NCBI GenBank assembly: GCA_037126765.1
Contig: JBBCBC010000022.1
Span: forward strand, 21,543,758 to 21,607,757
Source: Stenogyne calaminthoides
Taxonomy: Eukaryota; Streptophyta; Magnoliopsida; Lamiales; Lamiaceae
Direction: 5' to 3'
Length of the DNA: 64,000 bases
In this document: positions 10,818 to 21,859 of the stretch, piece by piece
Layout of the letters: the number at the start of each line of letters is the position of its first letter
How positions within the stretch are numbered: position 1 is the first letter of the stretch
Notes under the pieces: model-generated
Told to the model about the DNA's origin: nothing
Seen by the model: the letters and a program-made list of their open reading frames with translations, nothing else
Databases searched by the model: none
Translations under genes and position numbers: made by a program

Positions 10818-11655
10818 TTTTTTTTTCAAGACTGGATTTTTATGGGCTGTCTAAAGTTTGGAGTGGTTTTTAGCTCGTTTCATTGGTGGGTTTTGGAGAG
10901 TCAAGAAATGGCAGAAGAGGGGTGTATTGTATTTTGAATTATGATTTGGTGAGAAGAGAGAGAAGACAGGGGGATGCACAGAGCTGCTTGCTGCTCACAT
11001 GGCATGTTTTCTCTCTCTGTTTCTCTCTCATCATCTATCTACATACATGTAATTGTAATGTAATGGTTTCACTCACTTACTGTTAATGCAACAGTCCTTT
11101 TGTCTCTCTAGATTTTCAACGTACGTGTGATTAGGGATGGGATGGCCCTGAATGGATCCATCACTGTCCGTTTCATTGATGGACATGATTTCGTTAAGTG
11201 TCTTTACTTACTAGATTTCATCATAATTTAAGGCAAAGAAGTTGAGTAAATCCTCTTTTTTGTGGTTTTTGGAAAGGTGGAGATACTGCATTAAGAACTT
11301 GAGTACGAGGGGGTAACAGTACAAATATGTAAAGTTAAGTCTTTAGAGGAAATGAGAAACATTTCGTTGGAGAAGAAGACCACTTAGGTAAAAAAAAGAG
11401 TTGGTATCTGCAATTTGTTACCGCGAAGTTAATTCACTTTCTGTAAGCATGACCCTTCTTCGATTACGATTAATACCTTTTTATAATATAAAGTCACATT
11501 CTTCAGTTATTACTACTAATATTTATACTCTCTGTTGTAATATAAGTCACATTCTTCAGTGTTATGAGTAATACCATTTATAATTAAAAATTATACTCTT
11601 CAATTATCATAACTAATAACATTTAGTATTATAAGTCACACTCTTCAGTGTTATG
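10818..11655. promoter_or_regulatory. Upstream flank of BRI1 with CT/GA-rich leader
   Basis: This is the 5' side of the minus-strand receptor gene. On the transcript strand it is GA-rich close to the start (reverse complements of TCTCTCTCTG at 11011 and GAGAGAGAAG near 10953), common in plant 5' UTRs. No convincing TATA box was seen. At 11470-11660 a TATAAGTCAC..CTTCAGT unit recurs three times, a small degenerate repeat. No other gene seen. Confidence 0.5.
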
Positions 11656-12252
11656 AGTTCTTAGATGTTTCAGTGTTTTCCCATTCTTATTCTCTAGCAA
11701 AGTTAACCATTCTTTGAATTTCTGAAGTGCAACAGACTTATGCTTCAAAATTATCACCCACACCTTTCTACTATAGTCATCAATCAAAGTCATGAAATAC
11801 TTATCTCCACTGTGAGTTTCAACTCTTGCAGGTCCCTAGATATCTAAGTGAATGTAGTCCGAAGGCTGCTGTGTGTTGTGAACTCCCCTTTTGAAGGATT
11901 GCTTCTTTGCTTTCCCTAACACACAGTGGTCACAGAAGTCTAACTTCACTGTTTTGCTTTCTCCAAATGCCTCTCTCTTAGCAAGTTCATTCAAACCTCT
12001 TATGCCATAGCTTTGAATCAGCTTCTGACATAGCAACATCTGCAGACCCTGAGATTGAGTTTCCAAGTAGAATGTAGAGCTCATTCTCTTTCTTTCCCTT
12101 CATGACAGTGTTTCCATTCTTAGTAACAAGTATGAAATCCATCTTTAGTGTTGAATTCATAACCAAGCAGATTCAAAGATCCTAGAGAAATCAAATTTCT
12201 CTTCAATTCACGAACATATCTGACATTTGTCAGAATTCTCATCACTCCATCA
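11656..12252 (-). pseudogene. Copia integrase fragment of element G
   Basis: Translation of the minus strand shows a pre-integrase zinc-binding motif (LDFCDHCVLGKAKK..F) followed by YIHLDI, GPARVETHSGDKYFMTLIDDYSRKVWV and HKSVALQKFKEW, the start of a copia integrase core. An in-frame stop separates HLDI from GPA (DIxGP in the family). The sequence stops near KHLRT, before the catalytic Glu region. In copia elements this domain inserts the cDNA. Confidence 0.85.
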
Positions 12253-12906
12253 TGTTGGAATTTAGAGGCGCGTAAACACGTAATACATGCGCAGCGGAAT
12301 TAAATAGTTCACCAACAACGAGCATATAATTGCATAATTAAATACGTGTAAACATAAAGAGAAACCTTACAGTAAATCGTATGCATATTTCTCTACTATG
12401 GTATCCACGTAATCCCCAATCACCGACTTTCACGGATTTGCCAGCGTTGAATCCCGAGATGAATTTGCTAGGAAAATTCTAACTCTAGATCTTCTGGATA
12501 GAATAATGAATTAACGTTGTTTGTGAATTCTCAAGAGCTCATATATATAGGGAAGTCCAGCTTAAATCTTAAGCTAACATGATTAGGAAATAAAATCCAT
12601 AATCTTATAAAATAAATCTCTTATATTTATTTCTCATATATAAAATCTCTATGGATTTAATTCTCATGTATATCAAATCTCTACGGATTTGATTCCATAT
12701 ATATTAAATCCTATAATAATATTTCATATATTATTTTTGAGAATTCTATTTAATTAAATCCAATTTAATTAAACATTAATAATAATTAATTTTAAATTAA
12801 TCTATTATTAATTGATTCTCCATAAATTAAATATTAAATCCAATTTAATATTTAATCAACTAACTATAATTCGTAAAAAAGAACTGCTTGTTGTGTGACC
12901 CATAGG

Positions 12907-13897
12907 TAGAGGTGGCAAAATGGGCCCGGCCCGATGGGCTGGCCCGTGCGACCGAGAAATGGGCTGGGCTTATATTTTGGTGGCCGAAAAAAGAACCGGG
13001 CCTATTTGGCCCGGCCCGCCTGGCCAGTCGGGCCGATCGGGCTTGGCCCGGTTTGACCCGTGGGCTTTGGGTTGGCCCGCTTCTCTCTCCTTTTTTTTAT
13101 AATTAATTTCAAGTTTGAATGAAAATATACACGCAAAACCCTCTTTCTGACTGTGTCTCTCTTTTCTTTCTTTCCATCTCTCAGAGTGCCTCATTCATGA
13201 GTATTTGAAAATTTGATGCAAACTGTAACAACTTATGCCCATTTGGTTTTATTGAAAAAATTGAAATCTAAAATGAAAAGTCTAGATATAAGTGATGAAA
13301 AGCATTTAATTTATTTTGGCAAGTGATCAAAAGTAGCAGTAATGTGTAGGGAAACCAGCAAAGCAATCTTCACCACCATTATCTACTAGGGAGTCTGAAC
13401 TTTTCAATTCTATATTCTGATATTCATTACATATGTGGTATAAATAGTTGTATTCAAGAATTTGTCAATAATTAAACCTCCGTCATAAACAAATAAAATT
13501 AACTAGAATCTAGAAGAAACAAAATGAACATTAGGCAAACCTGCATTTCCAGAGACATCTCTTCCCCCTTTAAATCCTATAACCAACGATAACGTACAGT
13601 AATTTGATCGAAGCAGGTTGTGTTCTTGCTCGAATTGCTTCAATTTCCATTGTGCTTGTTTGTTTTGAAACCAAATTGACATCACTACATCATATTATTT
13701 TAAAAATTATATATAATTAAAATTTAAAAATATTATTAAAAAAATGGCCATTTTGGCCCGACGACCCGGTGGCCCGCCTAGGGCCGGGCTTCAAAAGTGG
13801 AGGCCCGCAAAGAATCAGGCCCGGCCCGGCCCAAAACTTGCAGTTTGCCCGGTGGGCCGGGCTGGGTCGGCCCTACCTGGCCATTTTGCAACCTCTA
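12907..13897. mobile_element. Non-autonomous hAT transposon carrying a host gene fragment
   Basis: The terminal inverted repeats TAGAGGTGGCAAAATGG (left) and CCATTTTGCAACCTCTA (right) differ at one base. They are flanked by CCCATAGG (12899-12906) and CCCATAGA (13898-13905), an 8-bp duplication as hAT elements make. The empty site is visible in sister LTRs as CCCATAGGCCCTC. Both ends are loaded with GGCCCGGCCC-type subterminal motifs. There is no transposase. The AT-rich inside contains a homeobox-gene fragment. Confidence 0.9.
13503..13685 (-). pseudogene. HD-Zip homeodomain/leucine-zipper fragment captured in the hAT element
   Basis: The minus-strand translation begins MSIWFQNKQAQWKLKQFEQ and continues HNLLRSNY. 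This matches homeodomain helix 3 (WFQNKRARWK) joined to the first turns of the leucine zipper in class I HD-Zip transcription factors, closest by eye to the ATHB7/12 group. Two arginines of RARWK are glutamine here, as C-to-T decay of CGN codons would give. After SNYCTL the similarity ends and the reading becomes non-homologous, possibly intron. Helices 1-2 of the homeodomain are absent. Not expected to encode a working factor. Confidence 0.75.
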
Positions 13898-14785
13898 CCC
13901 ATAGACCCTCATATATCGAGCGATTAGTCAAGTCTTAATTGATCTCTAGACAATAAATAAGACATTCTCAATATATGAGGCACGTTGCGAGAAACGTGCA
14001 ACTACCTATAACTGAAACATGAGCTATTACGATTTCCTCCTTTCATTCGCGAATACTCGATTAAGTCTTGAACATGATGAAGTGTCTATTCAAATACCTT
14101 AATCATATTATCTCTAACCACTAATTGATCATGTATGTCACACTTAGCCACAAAGTCTAACTTGACGTGCATCGACCGATGACTTTGATCCAATTATGAT
14201 GAGAATGAGTATTCTCTCTAAATCCATATTGAGGAATGAATCATATTCTTGGCTCAACTCAACTACCCACGCCATATCTACCCATAGGCATATTGACCTC
14301 AAGTCAAAGGAGACATCAATCGAGTATCGCTCCCACTAACCGAGACACCCGTAGACACATATTGTGGACTTACATCAAACGGTTTCTAGGATGGGTATAC
14401 CAATACCCTCTAAGGTATTTGTGCATCCATCATGAGATACCTAGTATTTCGTAGTAAGTGAGATCTTACTACACTCTCTAAAGTATGATGCAGATTGCAC
14501 ACCAATCTTAATTGCATCATCAATATCTCATTCTTGATGATCCTTGATCGGGGTCATTTGAGAATCTTGCTTAAGTCATCCGAGTTCTCACAACCTCAAT
14601 GACAACAATGACTCATAAGAACACTTGCATGAATAAATGCAAACAATCAAACATAATATTCAAACAAGTGTATTGCCATACATTAATATTAGATGAACTA
14701 TAATATTAAATCAAACTGAATATCATCGAGTATTATGTCCTTACAATAGATTGTCTCTAGGACACTAACACTAACAATCTCCCAC

Positions 14786-16000
14786 TTGTACTAGAGTCAA
14801 TCACCTACATGTCTAACCCATAGACCATCAAATGTCTAGTGTGTACATAAACACTCAGTGTTTCGGTGATAGGATCTGACAAATTAAATATGTGGGAATA
14901 CGTTCTAATTCTACTTCTCTTATCGTTATGATCTCTCGGATCAAATGATAAGCCTGGGTACATGCTAGCTTCTGTTATTGATCTTGGTTCCTTTGCTTGC
15001 GCAATCGCACCAGCGTTGTCTCAATATTACTTTATTAGACAACTGGCACTCGGAACTACCCCTAGTTCTCTTAGGAACTATAAAATCCAAACAGCCTCCA
15101 TGAGGCTTCTGACACAGCAATGTACTCAACTTCAGTTGTTGAATCTGTGGTCGTCTCTTTCTTGGAACTATTCCAACTGACCGTCTCATCATTGAGTGAA
15201 ACGTAACCTGACTGTGATTTGTAATCATCACAGTCGGTCTGGAAACTTGCGTCAGCGTAACCAGTCACTACTAGTTCTGATTGCCCACCGTAGACAAGAA
15301 AATATTTTTTAACTCGTCTAAGATACTTCTGAATGGTCTTGACAGCAATCCAGTTTGACTCACCCGGATTCTGTTGGTATCTACCAGTGATGCTGACAGC
15401 GTAGGTCCACATCGGGCCTATTGCAAGTCATGGCGTACATGATTGACCCAATTGCATAGGCATATGAGACATCTTTCATGTGCTTGATATCAGCTTCAAC
15501 AGAAGGACAATCCTTCTTTGACGGCTTTATCCCATGATTTGCCGGTAGAGACCCTCTCTTAGAGTTCTCTATCGCAAAAAGCTTCAACACCTTGTCTACA
15601 TAGGTGGACTGTGACAACCTCAACATCCTCTTAGATCTATTCCTGGATCTTGATCCCTAAGATGAAGCATGCTTCACAAAGATCCTTCATCATGAAGGTC
15701 TTTGACAACCAATCTTCAACGGACTGCATTAACGGGATATTGTTTTCCAAAATCAATATGCCATCGACATACACGATTATGAAAAAAATATTCTTCTCGT
15801 TGCGTTTACGATAAACACAAGGATCTTCGAATTTCTGATGAAGTCAAAAACTTGATAGCGTCATCAAATCGGATATTCCAACTCCTAGAAGCTTGCTTAA
15901 ACCCGATTAGAATTTGTCTTAGATATAAAACCTTCCGGTTGAGTCATAAATATTTCTTTATCAATGTTTCCATTGAGGAAAGTTATTTTGACATCCATCT
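14786..16000 (-). pseudogene. Copia RT (part) and RNase H of element F
   Basis: Read on the minus strand: DVKITFLNGNIDKEIFMTQPEGF (RT) near 15930-15999, QASRSWNIRFD near 15880, then YVDKVLKLFAIENSKRGSLPANHGIK, YAIGSIMYAM and RPDV (RT end). RNase H follows: GYADASFQTDCDDYKSQSGYV and WNSSKKETTTDSTTEVEYIA at 15071-15412. Several frame breaks, including one after RPDVD. The catalytic aspartate of YADASF is retained. It is cut at 16000 by an internal deletion. Confidence 0.9.
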
Positions 16001-16277
16001 ACTAATCTCAATTGCATCATCAATATTCCATTCTTGATGATCCTTGATCGGGGCCATTTGAGAATCATGCTTAAGTCTTTTTGAGTTCTCACAACCTCAA
16101 TGACAACAATGACTCATGGGAACACTTGCATGAATAAATGCAAACAATCAAACATAATATTCAAACAAGTATATTGCCATACATTAATATTAGATGAACT
16201 ATAATATTAAATCAAACTGAATATCATCGAGTACTATGTCCTTACAATAGATTGTCTCTAGGACACTAACACTAACA
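16001..16277 (-). repeat. Remnant of the 5' LTR of element F
   Basis: 277 bp almost identical to 14500-14776, starting (minus strand) TGTTAGTGTTAGTGTCC. At 16000/16001 it changes abruptly into RT sequence, marking the deletion junction. Confidence 0.9.
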
Positions 16278-17311
16278 CATCAAACATCTTAAGCTTGATG
16301 GAGCCACTCCCTTTCACTTTGCAGGACTGAACATTTCCAAATAGTACAGAACCACCATCAAACTTCTTGAAGTTTCTGAATAGATGTTCATTTGGACACA
16401 TATGAAATGAGCATCCAGAGTCCATGACCCATTCATTACTGATTCTCCCATCAGTAACAGTCATGGCCTCAACACTCTTATATCCCTTATTGGCCACATT
16501 TGCATCAGCTGGTTTTTCTTCTGCCTTTGCTCCCTTCTTCTCAGGGAAATCTTTTTATTAAGATGTCCTTGTTTGTGACAAGGGAAACACTTCCTTCTTT
16601 CTGCAAAATCAGTGGATGATTTCTGGCCATTGTTCTGACTTTTCCCATCTTGATTCTTCTTCTTGTTGAACTGCTTCTTTCCTTTCTTGAATTTCACATT
16701 CAACCCTTTAGTTGTGCCTTGTGATGACTTCTTGTCAGCTTGAAGCTGAAGAAACTTAGTTTTCAGAGCAGTTTGAATGTCATCATATTTGATCTGGTCT
16801 TGCCTCCCAAACAGCGGTGCATCTTTAAAGTTCTCCATGGATTTTGGCAGTGCATTCAATAACATCAAGGCCTTATCATCATTTTCAATCTTGACCTCTA
16901 AGTCCTCCAGATTATCTACAAGCCTGTTGAACTCATCAAGTTGGTCTGCAAGAGCCTTCTCTTCTGTCATTTTGAAGGCTAACAACTTCTGCTTCACATA
17001 CAAATTGTTTGTGACAGATTTGGTTTGATAGAGTTCTTCCAATTTCTGGAAAGCTTCAATAGCTGACTTTGATTTTGAGACTTCTCTCAATGGTTTATCC
17101 CCCAGACACAGTATGATTGCACTATGTGCCTTAGTTTGAATCTCAAAAATTTTCTCTTGGTTGCTTGAAGATGCCCACTCTGCATCTGATTTCAGAGCAT
17201 CAAGTAGTCCATGTTGAACCAGTAGGGCCCTTATCTTGATCTTCCATAACCCAAAGTCGTTTTTCCCTGTGAATTTCTCTACATCGAGCTTCATAGCAGA
17301 TGATCTAGTCA
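16278..17311 (-). pseudogene. Copia gag and protease start of element G
   Basis: Starts at the ATG near 17311: MTRSSAMKLDVEKFTGKN, then LWKIKIRALL, typical copia gag. The chain includes the conserved LLNALPKS segment and a basic KKGKKQFNKKKNQ stretch. A zinc knuckle CFPCHKQGHL follows, whose last Cys is lost through a frameshift near 16560. The next frame (16258-16497) holds WVMDSGCSFHMCPNEHLF, the copia aspartic protease active-site motif. Gag packages element RNA and the protease processes the polyprotein. The reading ends at the F insertion. Confidence 0.9.
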
Positions 17312-17320
17312 TGATCCCTT

Positions 17321-17336
17321 CCCACAAACGGCGCCA
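17321..17336 (-). other. Putative primer-binding site of element G
   Basis: On the minus strand TGGCGCCGTTTGTGGG lies two bases inside the LTR end. TGGCGCCGTT is the usual start of primer sites matching tRNA-Asp. This differs from the Met-type site of the other copia elements in this window. Confidence 0.6.
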
Positions 17337-17338
17337 CT

Positions 17339-17928
17339 TGTTAGTACAACCAACTAATACTTGAACCAACATCAACTAATACCGTATCACATACCAAGTG
17401 ATACTCTAACTGTAGAAAATGCAAAGATCGATTGGAAATGAACGAGAAACACACAAAACACCAGGAATTACGTGGTTCGATCGTAAATTGATCTACATCC
17501 ACAGGGATCGGGGGGATTTCACTACGAATCAACAAGCTTCCAAGTACAAATCACTCATTCACTCAAGAATGCACTCAAGTTCTTCGATTTTGATGCTCTC
17601 ACTCTTTAATGGTGATAACCGCACTCTCTAGCTCTCAAAGTTATTCTACTAACTGAATTCAATAACACTCTAAAGATATAACTTGAATACTAACAGAAAC
17701 TCTAACAAACTCCATCAACCAATGTGTGTGCACGTTGGAAGGCGCGTGTAACCGATGTGCATGCTGCATACACGTGATCTTCTTCAAGTCTCTCGCGTGC
17801 ATGACTTGTGCTCAGTTAAAAGCTTTCAAACGCAACACTAGTATCAGTTGCAAGGCTAAACAACATTAGTTGAGTCTTCATAAGGTATTAGTTCATCTTT
17901 GTAGCGAGCAGTTGCAATGAATCCAACA
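17339..17928 (-). repeat. 5' LTR of element G
   Basis: 590 bp bounded on the minus strand by TGTTGGATTCATTGC and ..GTTGTACTAACA, with the primer site directly after it. There is no second copy in the window, so the element lacks its 3' LTR. Confidence 0.75.
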
Positions 17929-17934
17929 GGAACA

Positions 17935-18140
17935 ATTCATTTGAATGATGTAACAAATCAGAAGAAGACGGAGATGAAATTAACTGAAACTTTCTATAAG
18001 CCACGATGTGTTAGATATGTCAAAGCATGCATGCACACTTATTTTTCAAGAGATGGTGCAGAAGATGACTGTCCAATTGGCTGCCATCATTTTCACTAAT
18101 TTCCAGGGAAGTTTAATTCTAGAAATCTGTAATTTCGTGA
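17935..18140 (+). pseudogene. Possible CCCH zinc-finger gene fragment
   Basis: Translation of 17917-18099 gives KPRCVRY and CMHTYFSRDG, then DDCPIGCHHFH; past a stop it continues FPGKFNS. The spacing and the CP.G.CHF.H.FPG pattern recall the first CCCH finger of plant CCCH/KH-domain RNA-binding proteins (CTKFFS..GCPFGE.CHFLHYVPGG). It is short and only loosely similar. A fragment or chance resemblance. Confidence 0.3.
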
Positions 18141-19764
18141 AATAATTTATGCAATTATCTTGAGTTATAACCAAGAGTCTTCTGGATCATATGTTGTAGA
18201 GGAAATTGTATTCCAATGAAGACTTTTTTCTCATTTCCAGGGATTCTCGAAAAGCTTCAATTCATATATATGAAAGATGGACTAAATGCAGAAGAAGTTA
18301 TCCTACGCAAATTGGGGGATAATCGCCTCGAACTCTGACGGGGTGGAGTTGTTCACGCAGATCGCTGCAATAGTTGACGTCAGTTCAGAAACACCTCTGT
18401 TTGCTGAGAGTGGCAACATATATCGAGAGGATCACAAGGTCAAGAATGTGATTCTGATCTTATTTTTCTCACGGTTGAAAAAACTGAGATCAGTATTGGA
18501 AAAATTTGAAACGGTGCCTCTTCCCAATGTTGAATCAACGCCTCCTTCTCAATGTTGAATCGGCGTGATTCATATGCTGAATCAATGTGGCCAAAATTTG
18601 AATATCTTATTAAAATAAGTTATGGCCAAAACACTTTCGAATTGAAAAGCGGTTGGTGGCAACTTCATGTTGGTCAGATCTATTGGAAAATGTTGCTCAT
18701 TTTTAGATGAATGAGAAATTAATTTTCAAAGTTGTTGTAACCAATTATTGGAAATGAAAAAGCAAGGAGCTTTTGTCCCACATTGTAGAAATACAAATGA
18801 TGAAGTGTGTTTGCCTCGTTTTATTTCCCATTTAATTGTTGGCACGTAACAGCTGCAGCAAATTAATAAGCAAAAACGTTACGTACGTTTGAATTTATTA
18901 TTGTGACGATTACACCCCCTGGATCTAATTTTTTAACGGTACACCCCCTGGATCTTGCGCCTCTCTTCTCTCCAAAATAGCTCCCACACTTCTTTCATGT
19001 GTGCGTGTTTCCCCGCCGCTCAACAAAGGTCAGTACCGTCGCTCTCTATTTTCTTTTAATTTTTTTATTTTTTGGTAGGAATTTTCTCTGGATTTAAGCG
19101 TTTTTAAATTGTATTTTTTGTTTGCTTTAACTATCATAATCTCCACCCAATCTCTATCATATACCTCCTATTTATTGAGATATATGCGACCTTTATGTGT
19201 TTGAACACTCAATATATTTTAGCATAGAGGATAGAATTGGCAATCTAGGGTTTCGATAGAGGGTTGGACCTTCGATTATGTTAGGTTGTTTTTCAATAAA
19301 TGTGTGTGTGTTTATTGGTGTTATTTTCTTTTTCTTTTTGTGTATTAGAAACTAATTTGTGTTTTATGTTCAAAAACTCTAGATTTGGTTCCCGCGGTCT
19401 TTCTCTTTAGGGTTGGAGGTTGGGGCACGTGTTGGAGATTTGCTTTGATATCTAAGAAAAATTATGTTCATTTAATTATGCACTGTTGACGTAGGGCCAG
19501 TTATGATGCCTATTCAGGCTATTTATTCTAAATTAGAAACAGAAAGATCTACAGTGTTATTGGTTTAATTTTATCTATTTATATTTTTATTTTATTATGG
19601 ATCGTTTCTCCCTCTAAATTTATAAGCAATTATGTGGGTTAATTATGGTTTTATATCAAATTCTACATTTGACAATAGAAAACAATGGTTTGCATTGTCA
19701 AATGAACATGCTACGAATTGAAAAAACAGTACATATGACATATTTGCATGGGTAGATTAAAAAG
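18141..19764. other. Low-copy-looking DNA between elements G and E; no gene recognised
   Basis: No repeat copies elsewhere in the window. ACACCCCCTGGATCT occurs twice 33 bp apart (18913 and 18946). A CTCTTCTCTCC leader-like tract and a CAAAGGTCAGT possible splice donor follow near 19020-19035, so this may be the 5' end of a host transcript cut by element E. The 90-codon ORF at 18286-18558 has no recognisable domain. Confidence 0.35.
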
Positions 19765-21859
19765 TGTTGGTCCCGGTGCTAACGAGTCTCACACGTGTAT
19801 GGGGGGAATACACGTGTTCAGTGATTTTTAAAACTTTTCTTTCACTGAGGTCAGATGGGTCAGGTTATCCTGATGATTTGGCCCTGAGAAGCACAGATTG
19901 CCCTGAGTCAAAGTCTACTGAGACAATGATCCTGAGCTGCTTTCAGAAGCTTCATATTAGCCCAACTGAGCCTGAGTTTATCAGAGATCCTGAGGCACTT
20001 GGATCAGATAATTATCTTACTGAACCCTCAGTAGAGTTAGTTCAGTTTGGTGACTATCTGTTCTAGCTACTTAAGTGTGCGGAATGGTTAGCCCTATGTT
20101 TATACTCGTTTTAGCTTTGCTGAAAATCTTCCCTTCAATAAAACAGTGATTAAGGCTGTGATCAATTTGATGCAAGTTCAGTGGATTGGTTCCAACTGAA
20201 TATCAGTGAACTATGCTTTCAGTGAAAAACATGCAACAAATAATAATGCAGTACAGACAACACAACAATTATAGTGGTTCAGAGACTCAAGCTCCTACGT
20301 CCACTCTCTCTGACCTTCAGAGAAATTCCTTAACCACTTCTTAAAGCTTTTTGGCTAACTCACTGTAGCTTACTCACTTTTCTACCTTGAGTTTTCTGGC
20401 TGACTCACTGCAGCTTACTAACTCAAACACACACAAGTGTTCAGACTACCACAAATAGCTTACTAACTTCTTCTCTAGAGTTTTCTGGCTAACTCACTGT
20501 AGCTTACTAACTCTTTACAACTCCAACTCACCAACAAAACACACACAAACTACCTTAACAAGGGGTTTGGGTTTTGGGTTGGTTTCCAACTAGGATGAGA
20601 TATCCTTTACAATAAGAACAATGTAAAGGCTAGGATATCTCTACTAAGCTTTGGATATTTCTTATCAATCTAGACTTAGTGAATGAGCTCTCTCCAATGT
20701 GAAACACTTGGGAAATTCTAGGTTTTTCGAGTGCTTCAATTTGCAATAATACGAATGAGCTCTTGAGTTGCTTTGAAATTTCCCGTGACCTCTCAATGTA
20801 AAGGGTCACTAGTATTTATAGGCAACTTCACCAAGGTCACTCTTGAAAAACTATCCGTTGGAGGAGATAGCTTCATGAGTTTCCTCTTATGGTGTTTGAT
20901 GAACGGCTATATTTAGGGTTTGAATACTCCCTTGCATGTTTTAGGAAATATGCAGTCATGTAGCCAATCACCAATTTTTGCAGTCTGGAACATAGTACTA
21001 CTGACATGATTTAGTGACCTGTCGCTTTCAATGTCAGTAAAGTACAATGTTGTCTTCCTCTGATTGGTTTTTGTCTTCAGTAAATGTAGACAAACATAAC
21101 GGCTCTTTTTGGTCAATCTCTCTGAATGAGACAACCTTAAACAACACTTAGACTTTAGTTCCTTTTGTCTGCATATGAATGTTTTGGGCAATATCTATTT
21201 TTCTGATTGTTTGTGTTTTTCTCAGTTTTGTAGTCTTCAGATAGATATTATTTAGTGCCTCTGAACATTAGGGTTATCTTTGAGTATTGATATCTTCTTG
21301 AGTCTTGATAACTTCTGGTCTTGATATCTTACGAGTCTTGATATCTTGAGTCTTGATGTCTACGAGTCTTGATGTCTTACGAGTCTTGATGACATCTTGA
21401 GTCTTGATGACATCTTTGAGTCTTGATGTCTTGATGACATCTTTGAGTCTTGACAACTTCTTAAGTCTTGATGTCTTGATTACTTCTTGAATCTTGATTT
21501 CTTGAACTTCTTGAGTCTTGAGTTTTGTTGATGACATCTTGAGTCTTGATTTCTTGATAACTTCTTGAGTCTTCAATTTCTTGATGACATCTTGAGTCTT
21601 GATTATTTATCGAGTCTTGATATCTTGATTTTTATCGAGACTTGGTTTCTTTGACTTCATCGAGTCTTGATTACTTCTTCGAGTCTTGGTTTCTTGAATC
21701 TAATCTGATCTATATTTGCTGACTATACATGGTGCAGATAACTTCCTGAACACTCTATACTGAAACCTGACTCAGTCTATCAAGATTATTCTGAACATGT
21801 CATACTTAGGGGTTTTTGGGATCTAATCAAAACTTCTTTATTAAATTCATCTCCCAACA
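19765..21859 (-). repeat. 3' LTR of element E
   Basis: About 2.1 kb, ending (minus) ACCGGGACCAACA and starting TGTTGGGAGATGAAT. The tract GGGGGAAAT just outside (21860 onwards) is the polypurine tract. A TATAAATA box lies on the minus strand near 20813-20820. The 21280-21700 part is a low-complexity run of GAGTCTTGAT-type units. Confidence 0.92.

Larger units (their letters stand above)
12253..14776 (-). repeat. 3' LTR of element F (family A) with hAT insertion
   Basis: It starts on the minus strand with TGTTAGTGTTAGTGTCC at 14776 and ends at 12253. Without the hAT insert and its duplicated 8 bp it is about 1525 bp. A purine-rich AAGTGGGAGAT tract lies just before it (minus strand, about 14777-14787), as expected of a polypurine tract. 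Confidence 0.9.
12253..16277 (-). mobile_element. Copia retrotransposon F (LTR family A), inserted in G, CATCA duplication
   Basis: The ends are TGTTGGAATTTAG (left, reverse of the LTR 3' end) and CTAACACTAACA (right). Directly outside are CATCA at 12248-12252 and CATCA at 16278-16282, a perfect 5-bp target duplication. The element is internally deleted: the 5' LTR keeps only 277 bp (16001-16277) and joins directly to mid-RT, so gag, protease and integrase are gone. The 3' LTR holds a hAT insertion. Confidence 0.92.
11656..17928 (-). mobile_element. Copia LTR retrotransposon G, interrupted by element F and 3'-truncated
   Basis: On the minus strand: 5' LTR (17928-17339), primer-binding site, gag and protease (to 16278), element F (16277-12253), then integrase (12252 to about 11656), where similarity stops. 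RT, RNase H and the 3' LTR are missing. Both sides of F carry CATCA, so gag/protease and integrase were once continuous. Confidence 0.85.

Noticed and set aside
10818..10829. Upstream extension of BRI1 by four codons (TTG start at 10829)
   Set aside because: TTG is not a normal plant start. The first ATG at 10817 gives a clean signal peptide.
12912..13106. Overlapping ORFs rich in Gly, Pro, Trp and Arg at both ends of the hAT element
   Set aside because: Translations of GGCCCGGCCC subterminal repeats.
14236..14454. 72-codon ORF in the family-A LTR
   Set aside because: Non-coding LTR sequence; the same region in sister copies has stops.
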